A stretch of 7,142 bases of DNA from Paludibacter sp. (GTDB lineage: Bacteria; Bacteroidota; Bacteroidia; Bacteroidales; Paludibacteraceae), in contig JANJXE010000312.1 of assembly GCA_024709185.1 (NCBI GenBank), forward strand, positions 1 to 7,142, written 5' to 3'. A program made the translations under genes and the position numbers. Positions 1-5,259 of this stretch are shown piece after piece. The notes beneath the pieces were generated by a model. The model did not search any database. It saw only the letters and a program-made list of their open reading frames with translations, and was not told the DNA's origin. Each line of letters opens with the position of its first letter. Positions within the stretch are counted from its first letter, which is position 1.

Positions 1-500
1 ACACCTATTCATTGTGGCGTTATGTTTTGCTGGATACGAATAAAATGGGGCAGGAGATTGGTTATCCACCCGATGTTTCAGGATGGCCTGCTTATTATCA
101 GGAGCCTCAGTTTCATCAATTGTGGATAAATTCCAATTCGATGCCTTTACGTAGTAAATTTTCGGATTTTATAGTCAACACTGGCTATGTTAAAAATAGT
201 CGAAAAGTGGTGGTCGATGTCCTCACTTATGCAGCATCTCTTCCTGAACCCTCCGATCCGAATAAGTTACTGGACATGCTGATTCGCAATTTGTTTATGC
301 TCGGTTTATCTCCCACTTCCAAAGAGTTTATCAAAAAGGAAATGCTGTTGTCGGGTCAGGATTCGGATCATTACTGGACAACAGCCTGGAATACCTACCT
401 TGCAAATCCTACCAGTACAACCAACCGGACTATTGTACAGTCGCGCCTGCGGTCACTGGTTCAGTACCTTTTGAATTTACCCGAATATCAACTTTCCTGA
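1..500 (+). CDS. DUF1800 family protein, C-terminal part (5' truncated)
   Basis: The reading frame is already open at the left edge (first complete codon at position 3) and ends with TGA at 498-500, so only about the last 165 residues are visible. The segment MGQEIGYPPDVSGWP (about 45-89) is the most telling: a GQ...PP-[ND]-V-x-GW block followed by a tryptophan-containing WINS stretch is characteristic of the C-terminal half of DUF1800 proteins. The protein ends in a helical LVQYLLNLPEYQLS tail, also typical of the family. There is no T9SS sorting domain at this end. DUF1800 proteins are usually exported and are very often encoded beside DUF1501 proteins, as here; the biochemical activity is not established. 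The TTG at 12 is in frame but is an internal Leu codon, not a start, because the frame extends upstream. The N-terminus and signal sequence lie outside the window. Confidence 0.9.
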   Translation, partial: TYSLWRYVLLDTNKMGQEIGYPPDVSGWPAYYQEPQFHQLWINSNSMPLRSKFSDFIVNTGYVKNSRKVVVDVLTYAASLPEPSDPNKLLDMLIRNLFMLGLSPTSKEFIKKEMLLSGQDSDHYWTTAWNTYLANPTSTTNRTIVQSRLRSLVQYLLNLPEYQLS

Positions 501-503
501 CAC

Positions 504-2078
504 ATGAAACGAAGAGATTTTCTTAAAAATACAGCTTCACTGGTTGTACTGCCGGGTATAAGCAATTTGCTTCTGGCTGGCAACAACGATCCACGTCCCT
601 GGTTTACAGCCCTTGCTAATGCCGGCGCAACCGAACGGGTTCTGGTGCTTATTCAGCTGAAAGGTGGTAACGACGGGCTCAACACTGTCATTCCACTCGA
701 CCAGTACGATGCTTACAGCAATGCACGAAAGGAAGTTGCGATTCCCCGTTCGGCGGTTTTACCGCTTAAAGATCGTACTGATTGCGGCTTTCATCCAGCC
801 ATGACGGCTCTGCAAAAAAGGTACAACAACAATCAGGTGCGGATTGTACAGGCTGTAGGCTATCCATCACAAAATTTTTCCCATTTTCGATCGACAGATA
901 TCTGGCTAAGTGCTTCCGATTCCAATGAAGTGGTTTCGACAGGATGGGCAGGGCGTTTTCTGGATACGCAATATCCGGGCTTTCCGGAAGGTTATCCCAA
1001 TACTACAATGCCCGATCCTCTGGCCATCGAAGTAGGATCAATTCTTTCTCTTGGTTTTCAGGGTGGAGTTATGAATTTGTCTATGTCGGTGACGAATCCC
1101 GAAAATTTTTATCAACTGTTGGAAGGCGTTCAGGATACTCCTCCCGATACTCCTGCCGGAAAGGAATTAGCGTACATTCGTACCATGTCGATGCAAACCA
1201 ATGCCTATGCTTCTGTTATCATGAATGCAGCCAGTTTGGTGACTGTACAAAGCGATGCGTATCCTCCCGAAAAGGCAAATCCCCTGGCAGATAAGTTGAA
1301 AATTGTTGCCCGATTAATTGCCGGCGGACTGAAAACCAAAGTTTATCTTGTAAGTATGAGTGGTTTTGATACCCACAACGACCAGGTTGACGACACAGAT
1401 AGTACAACGGGAACGCATGCTAACCTTCTCAAACAACTTTCCGAAGCTGTAGATGCCTTTATGACAGATCTGGAATTTCTGAATATAGCCGATCGGGTAG
1501 CAGGGATGACAATTTCTGAGTTCGGTAGACGCATTTTGGCTAATAAAAGCCATGGTACCGACCATGGTGCTGCTGCTCCCTTGTTGGTGTTTAGTAATCA
1601 GGCTGTACCCGGTATTCTTGGCGTGAATCCAACAATTCCTGCTTCTCCTACTACAAATAGCAATGTAGCAATGCAGTATGATTTCCGGGCAGTGTATGCA
1701 TCGGTGCTGGTGCAATGGTTTAAAATAGAAAAAAGTCTCGTGGATGCTGTGTTACTAAAGAGTTTCACGCCTGTTCCCCTGTTTCTTGACAATTTCACTT
1801 CTGTGCCCGAAACACAGCTGAGCAATTCAACATCCTTCCGGAATGCCCCCAATCCGTTTACTGACGAAACCCACATCTTCTTTGATTCATTGGGTGAGAC
1901 GATTGTGTTGGAAGTGTACGATGCAAAAGGAGCTATCTGTAAGACAGTTGTGGAAAGCTATTTTGAAGCAGGATCACATTCTGTGGTTATGTCTGCTCAG
2001 GATTTAAGTTCCGGGCTGTATTATGCCAAATTGAGGAAATCAGGTCATAGCCTCACCATTTCGATGATTAAACGCTGA
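504..2078 (+). CDS. DUF1501 family exported protein with Tat-like leader and T9SS sorting domain
   Basis: This is a complete 524-residue protein. The N-terminus MKRRDFLKNT fits the twin-arginine pattern (RR-x-F-L-K), followed by a hydrophobic stretch to about residue 25. The DUF1501 body covers about residues 45-425, with GGNDGLN (54-60), HPAM (97-100), SHFRSTDIW (126-134), GWAGR (147-151), SGFDTHND (286-293), SEFGRR (338-343) and GTDHGAA (351-357). After a short linker, residues about 447-524 form a T9SS type A sorting domain: NAPNPF, a VYDAKG turn, and DLSSGLYYAKL near the end. I infer export to the periplasm, then outer-membrane passage and surface attachment or release by the T9SS. The start lies 3 nt after the DUF1800 stop, so the two are co-transcribed and probably translationally coupled; no Shine-Dalgarno is visible, as is usual in this phylum. 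The substrate is unknown. The DTH and DHG motifs resemble metal ligands of the alkaline-phosphatase superfamily, which is an inference. Confidence 0.93.
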   Translation: MKRRDFLKNTASLVVLPGISNLLLAGNNDPRPWFTALANAGATERVLVLIQLKGGNDGLNTVIPLDQYDAYSNARKEVAIPRSAVLPLKDRTDCGFHPAMTALQKRYNNNQVRIVQAVGYPSQNFSHFRSTDIWLSASDSNEVVSTGWAGRFLDTQYPGFPEGYPNTTMPDPLAIEVGSILSLGFQGGVMNLSMSVTNPENFYQLLEGVQDTPPDTPAGKELAYIRTMSMQTNAYASVIMNAASLVTVQSDAYPPEKANPLADKLKIVARLIAGGLKTKVYLVSMSGFDTHNDQVDDTDSTTGTHANLLKQLSEAVDAFMTDLEFLNIADRVAGMTISEFGRRILANKSHGTDHGAAAPLLVFSNQAVPGILGVNPTIPASPTTNSNVAMQYDFRAVYASVLVQWFKIEKSLVDAVLLKSFTPVPLFLDNFTSVPETQLSNSTSFRNAPNPFTDETHIFFDSLGETIVLEVYDAKGAICKTVVESYFEAGSHSVVMSAQDLSSGLYYAKLRKSGHSLTISMIKR

Positions 2079-2092
2079 GCAGATTTTACAGA

Positions 2093-2107
2093 TGGTGTGC
2101 GACACTA
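2093..2107. terminator. Weak hairpin between convergent genes
   Basis: In the 34-nt gap between the convergent DUF1501 and thioredoxin-lipoprotein genes, TGGTGT (2093-2098) can pair with ACACTA (2102-2107), including one G-T wobble, around a GCG loop. No clear T-run follows on either strand, so this is not a canonical intrinsic terminator. Its position alone makes a bidirectional termination role plausible. Confidence 0.2.
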
Positions 2108-2112
2108 CCTGT

Positions 2113-3369
2113 TCACTGTTCAGCCAGTAATTCATCAATTAATTGATTAAAATCCCGTTTAAATTCTTCGTGGAATAAGCCTGTTGCTGGTCCGTTAAAA
2201 CCTGTATGAATTTTACGGATTTTTCCTCTCCTGTCGATGAAAATGGTTGTGGGATAGCCATTAACTTTCTCCAACTCAGGAAGTGCTTTGCTGGTAGCTT
2301 CCTGACCCACTTTTCCACCAAACAGGATTTCGTATTCTACCTGGTAGCGATCGCGTAAACGTTGAAGGGCGGTCTGCGCATATGTAAAATCATCTTTGCG
2401 TTCAAATGCCAGCCCAATAACTTCTACGCCCCGGTTGCGGTTTGCTGTGTACCAGGGTGAAAGGAATTCCATTTCGTCAAGACAATTCGGACACCAGCTC
2501 CCTAAAATTGAAACCACGACTACCTTGTCCCTGTAGCGTTCATCGTTGGCAGAGACTGTTTCTCCATTCAGGTTGGGTAGCCTGAAGCTCAGTTGATCCT
2601 TCCCTGGTTGCAATTTGGTAAGACTATAGGGATCGGCAAGTCCTGCCTGGTCGTTGCGGGTGCCCACCAATCGGGTTTTTCCACGGGTGGTGTAAAAAGT
2701 TCCTGTAAACGAATCGTTTTCTTCGAAGTTGAATTCCAACAAATAGGGACTTAGGCCTGCAAATGCTGAAAGTTGAACTCCGTTTTCGGTATAGCTACCT
2801 TCCAGAAAACGTAGGTCACCGTAGCTGGTGAGCACCGAGCCGCTAACACGCACTAGTGATTTGCCCTCAGAAGAGCTTGCATTCGTATCGTTTTCAGTCT
2901 GAAAAATACCCACATTGCGGGTAGTATCTCCTTCCTCATTGATGAACAGTACATTCCATTTACCATCGATGCGAACAGTGGTTGGTTTTTCAACAGGTTC
3001 AAACCGGTTTGTATTGCCAAATGTCGCTTTAAAAGGTACTCCTGAATCGTTTTCTACATAATTCTTATAAAACCGTCCTTCCATTCCCTGATGACTGATA
3101 AACGCTTTTATGTACGTATCGTATGCCACAATTGGAATATGGATCGAATCACCTTTTATCCGGATCCCTGGCAGTTCTGCTTTTTCTTTGCCATTCATCA
3201 GGATAATCGTGGCCGAATCATTTCCATTCATTTTGAATTCAAAAAGAAAAGGAGCCTGCTTTTCGATTAATGCCAGTTCGCCCCGCCAGATTCCTTCCTG
3301 AAGATGAGTATGAGTATGACAAGAGGTTAACAGAACCAGTAAAAACGAAATTACAATTAGTTTATTCAT
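2113..3369 (-). CDS. TlpA-like thioredoxin-family lipoprotein with duplicated N-terminal unit
   Basis: This is a 418-residue envelope thiol-disulfide protein. The N-terminus is a lipoprotein signal: MNK, a hydrophobic core, then lipobox LTSC with the acylated Cys at residue 17, followed by an unusual HTHTH stretch. Residues about 25-102 and 135-228 look like two copies of one beta-rich unit; each opens with [ED]G-x-W and ends in G-x-F-Y. The thioredoxin/AhpC-TSA-like domain covers about 258-418. It has active site S-W-C-P-N-C (Cys293 and Cys296), a cis-Pro loop GYPTT (Pro373) and a following IDRRGKI strand. In TlpA/ResA relatives this CxxC pair reduces or oxidises periplasmic thiols, often for cytochrome c maturation or redox repair; the partner here is unknown. 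No acidic export signal follows the lipid Cys, so a periplasm-facing location is likely. The gene is convergent with DUF1501 and appears to have its own promoter near 3425-3455. No Shine-Dalgarno is seen. Confidence 0.9.
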   Translation of the reverse strand: MNKLIVISFLLVLLTSCHTHTHLQEGIWRGELALIEKQAPFLFEFKMNGNDSATIILMNGKEKAELPGIRIKGDSIHIPIVAYDTYIKAFISHQGMEGRFYKNYVENDSGVPFKATFGNTNRFEPVEKPTTVRIDGKWNVLFINEEGDTTRNVGIFQTENDTNASSSEGKSLVRVSGSVLTSYGDLRFLEGSYTENGVQLSAFAGLSPYLLEFNFEENDSFTGTFYTTRGKTRLVGTRNDQAGLADPYSLTKLQPGKDQLSFRLPNLNGETVSANDERYRDKVVVVSILGSWCPNCLDEMEFLSPWYTANRNRGVEVIGLAFERKDDFTYAQTALQRLRDRYQVEYEILFGGKVGQEATSKALPELEKVNGYPTTIFIDRRGKIRKIHTGFNGPATGLFHEEFKRDFNQLIDELLAEQ

Positions 3370-3424
3370 ACTTAAAATATTTGTTGAAAATAAGTAACAT
3401 CGACAGCAAGTAAGGTACCAGCAA

Positions 3425-3455
3425 CAAAAATAAGCAGAATTTTCGTATTGTCAGC
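3425..3455 (-). promoter_or_regulatory. Possible Bacteroidota-type promoter for the thioredoxin lipoprotein gene
   Basis: On the minus strand TATTTTTG (3432 down to 3425) matches the -7 consensus TAnnTTTG exactly. Nineteen bases upstream, where TTTG is expected, the sequence is GCTG (3455-3452), which matches only in its last two bases. Transcription would start near 3420 and give a leader of about 50 nt before the ATG at 3369. An AT-rich spacer makes a chance match possible. Confidence 0.4.
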
Positions 3456-3500
3456 CCGAACATAATCCTGAAAGTTGCAAAAATTTCTTGTACGATCAAA

Positions 3501-3656
3501 ATGACTTCTGCATTTTTACTATCTACTGCATTATTTTTTACTTCCTGTGGGCATGTGGGCAGATCGCTCCGGAGTGAAAAATGTCTATCAGGCAGGTTTA
3601 GTCATTTTTACCATAACCACTTTTCTGACTCCCTTATCATCAACCGCCACCAGTAA
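3501..3656 (+). CDS. Candidate small lipoprotein (51 aa), uncertain
   Basis: ATG at 3501 opens a 51-residue frame ending in TAA at 3654-3656. The first 16 residues resemble a lipoprotein signal: a hydrophobic stretch (AFLLSTALFF) and then TSCG, with a potential lipid-modified Cys at position 16. Against it, the n-region has no Lys or Arg, no promoter or ribosome-binding signal is visible upstream, and the tail after residue 20 is rich in His, Ser, Arg and Phe with no recognisable domain. The frame is open back to 3414 but has no earlier ATG, GTG or TTG. Its stop codon directly abuts the stop of the convergent DUF2400 gene. It could be a real short lipoprotein, a decayed gene, or chance. I recognise no family. 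Confidence 0.25.
   Translation: MTSAFLLSTALFFTSCGHVGRSLRSEKCLSGRFSHFYHNHFSDSLIINRHQ
3546..3561. repeat. Perfect 8-bp tandem duplication (TGTGGGCA x2)
   Basis: TGTGGGCA occurs twice head to tail at 3546-3553 and 3554-3561. It lies in the spacer between the thioredoxin and DUF2400 genes and, on the plus strand, directly at the lipobox Cys codon of the candidate small lipoprotein. Because the unit is not a multiple of three, gain or loss of a copy would shift any frame across it. Confidence 0.7.
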
Positions 3657-4472
3657 TTATTTTTCATTCGTTCCCATCCCAAACAACGCATAGTCGTATT
3701 TCCCTGGATCGAGTGGATCAAATATACGTAATCGGGCAGTCAGTTCTTCTACAGCAATCCAATCGTCCTGCCGCCGGGTGAGAAGGCCCAGCGAACGTCC
3801 TATTCTGCCAACATGCACATCCAAAGGAATCATTAGCGCCGACATGGGAATGGCGTTCCAGATACCAAAATCGACGCCTGCTTTATCGCAACGAACTAAC
3901 CAACGCAGGAGCATATTCAGCCGTTTGGCTGCCGAACCAGCTATTACAGAGGAAAGATGTTTTTCGCTGCGTATGGCATGCGGGATACTCAAAAAAATAT
4001 CCCTCAGGTATGACAAGGCCGAGAATACTGTTTCATCTTGTAAATATCCCGTTGTAACAACCTGTTCCAGTCCACCATGGTGATGATAGATGTGTTGCAA
4101 CGAATCGATGAAAAACCGACAGTCGGTTCCGTTAAAAGTGCGGTGAACAAAGCGCTCAAAAAGTACAAGGTCCTCTCTTCCGGCATCGCGAATAAATGCA
4201 TAGGGCTGATAATCCATCAGGCGCATCAGTTCCCTGGCATTATTAATAATGGTTTTTCGCTGACCCCAGGCAATTGACGCAGTGAGGAAGGCTGCAATTT
4301 CAATGTCTTCCTTTTGAGTAAAAAGATGAGGTACCTGTATGGGATCGTTGTCAATATACGATGGTACATTGTATCGACGATAACGGTCCTCGAGCAGTTC
4401 GAAAAGCACTTGTTCTTCTTCGCTTCTAAACACTTGTTTATTCAGGCGCTTTGTAAATTCATTCGAATTCAT
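3657..4472 (-). CDS. TIGR02757/DUF2400 family protein
   Basis: This 271-residue protein has no signal peptide and is predicted cytosolic. Conserved blocks of the TIGR02757 family appear in order: YNVPSYIDNDPIQVPH (34-49), DIEIAAFLTASIAWGQR (56-72), FVHRTFNG (108-115), AAKRLNMLLRWLVR (181-194), IPLDVHVGRIGRSLGL (215-230) and FDPLDPGKYDYALFGMG (251-267). The length is about as expected and the protein looks intact. The family has no established function to my knowledge. The LDVHVGRIGRSLGL segment resembles the DTHVxRVxxRLGL region of HhH-GPD DNA glycosylases, with Asp218 where the catalytic Asp would be, so a nucleic-acid role is possible but inferred. Its ATG follows the stop of the upstream barrel gene after one base (TGA-A-ATG), indicating translational coupling and a shared promoter upstream of 5049. 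An in-frame ATG codes for Met1, and no better upstream start fits because of the preceding gene. Confidence 0.92.
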   Translation of the reverse strand: MNSNEFTKRLNKQVFRSEEEQVLFELLEDRYRRYNVPSYIDNDPIQVPHLFTQKEDIEIAAFLTASIAWGQRKTIINNARELMRLMDYQPYAFIRDAGREDLVLFERFVHRTFNGTDCRFFIDSLQHIYHHHGGLEQVVTTGYLQDETVFSALSYLRDIFLSIPHAIRSEKHLSSVIAGSAAKRLNMLLRWLVRCDKAGVDFGIWNAIPMSALMIPLDVHVGRIGRSLGLLTRRQDDWIAVEELTARLRIFDPLDPGKYDYALFGMGTNEK

Positions 4473-4473
4473 T

Positions 4474-5049
4474 TCAGAATCGCACCCCCAGCCTTATATC
4501 GGCATAATGGTATTTTATACGTTCCGGTTCATTAAGTTGAGGGTAGGAAGTATAGCTGTACTGAATTTTTGCAAAATATTGCAGACGGGAGTTGGTGTTG
4601 AAATTATAGCCGAAATCAAACTGGGTCTGATGACCGAAAACTCCGCCTTCAACGCCTTCAAATTTAAGTGTATTCAGAAACAAACCATAGCCGACAAAGG
4701 GCATCCAACGGGCATGCTTTTTAAGTTCGTGACGTACTGTCCAACCGTAATTCAGCATTGTGGTTCGTTTTTGAGAAGCATCATCGGGCAGCATTATCGT
4801 ATATCCCATTGGAACAGAAATAAATGATTTGGCCTTTGTGCCATCAAAACCACTGAGCTGCCAGGCATAATCGAACAGGGCACCATAGCCCTGCGAAGCT
4901 TTGTTGTCGATTCTGGTTTGGTGAAATACATGGCGATAACCGGCTTCCAGGCTATATTCTTTGGGAACTTTTTTGATGACAGAGCCAGACGTTTGAGTAA
5001 ATCCCGTAATGCTGTATATTGTCATTACAATAAATAAAACAACTTTCAT
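4474..5049 (-). CDS. Small outer-membrane beta-barrel protein
   Basis: This 191-residue protein is inferred to be an outer-membrane barrel. It begins with a Sec signal peptide (MKVVLFIVMTIYSITGF, cleavage probably around TGFTQ-T). The rest is a run of alternating polar/hydrophobic segments rich in Tyr, Phe and Gly, including YSLEAGYRHVF, SFISVPMGYTIML, WMPFVGYGLFL, TQFDFGYNF, LQYFAKIQYSYTSY and YADIRLGVRF. The final residue is Phe, the usual C-terminal signature recognised by the BAM machinery. Size suggests about eight strands. I do not recognise a specific family, and the ligand or role is unknown. It is the first gene of a two-gene operon with the DUF2400 gene; the pairing of an envelope barrel with a cytosolic protein gives no obvious shared function. 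Only a weak -7-like match (TAAGTTTTG, minus strand 5100-5092) is seen upstream, without a -33 partner. Confidence 0.8.
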   Translation of the reverse strand: MKVVLFIVMTIYSITGFTQTSGSVIKKVPKEYSLEAGYRHVFHQTRIDNKASQGYGALFDYAWQLSGFDGTKAKSFISVPMGYTIMLPDDASQKRTTMLNYGWTVRHELKKHARWMPFVGYGLFLNTLKFEGVEGGVFGHQTQFDFGYNFNTNSRLQYFAKIQYSYTSYPQLNEPERIKYHYADIRLGVRF

Positions 5050-5153
5050 ATACTTGTATTAGTTTTTAGAATTTATCTGATGGCAGCTAAACAAAACTTA
5101 ACAGTAAATAGTTTAAATAGGGCATGCATAAATTAGGTCAAAATTCATAACGG

Positions 5154-5188
5154 TTTGTAAGCTAAGCCGGAATAAAATCCTAACTTTG
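5154..5188 (+). promoter_or_regulatory. Bacteroidota-type promoter for the S9 peptidase gene
   Basis: TTTG at 5154-5157 and TAACTTTG at 5181-5188 match the -33 (TTTG) and -7 (TAnnTTTG) elements used by the Bacteroidota housekeeping sigma factor. The 23-nt spacer is at the long end of the accepted range. Transcription would begin near 5193, leaving a leader of roughly 65 nt before the ATG at 5260. Confidence 0.65.
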
Positions 5189-5190
5189 CA

Positions 5191-5242
5191 AGTTCGAGTG
5201 GTTTGTTTCACAAACTACCGGTTAAAAAACGAATTGAACCAC
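5191..5242 (+). promoter_or_regulatory. Potential folded 5' leader of the S9 peptidase mRNA
   Basis: GTGGTTTG (5198-5205) pairs with CAAACTAC (5211-5218), with one G-T wobble, around a 5-nt loop. An outer helix AGTTCG (5191-5196) with CGAATT (5230-5235) could enclose it. AACCAC (5237-5242) could instead pair with GTGGTT (5198-5203), which would exclude the first hairpin. No known riboswitch core or T-run is seen, so this may be incidental or only a transcript-stabilising hairpin. Confidence 0.25.
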
Positions 5243-5259
5243 CTAAAAAAGTGTTCTTT

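Larger units (their letters stand above)
5050..5259. other. Divergent intergenic region
   Basis: This AT-rich 210-nt spacer separates the minus-strand barrel operon from the plus-strand S9 peptidase. It holds a clear plus-strand promoter candidate (5154-5188), a potentially structured leader (5191-5242) and only a weak minus-strand promoter candidate near 5092-5100. I see no convincing operator dyad and no open frame of note. Confidence 0.6.

Noticed and set aside
1314..1715. Open frame of 133 codons on the minus strand inside the DUF1501 gene.
   Set aside because: It lies antisense to conserved DUF1501 coding sequence, has Cys/His/Ile-rich composition typical of a reverse-complement frame, and has no recognisable domain or start signal.
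3565..3576. Palindrome CGCTCCGGAGTG in the 3370-3656 spacer as a terminator or operator.
   Set aside because: The dyad has no loop, so it cannot form a hairpin. It is not followed by a T-run, and a single 8-bp perfect core is weak evidence for an operator.
3591..3656. In-frame continuation after the DUF2400 stop: 22 codons (LLVAVDDKGVRKVV...) on the minus strand, suggestive of readthrough or a split gene.
   Set aside because: The DUF2400 protein already ends at the family's usual end (ALFGMG plus a few residues), the extension is short, and it resembles no domain. A 22-codon open stretch is expected by chance.
5092..5100. TAAGTTTTG on the minus strand as a promoter for the barrel operon.
   Set aside because: The -7 spacing is one base too long and the nearest TTTG upstream is 38 nt away, so there is no -33 partner.
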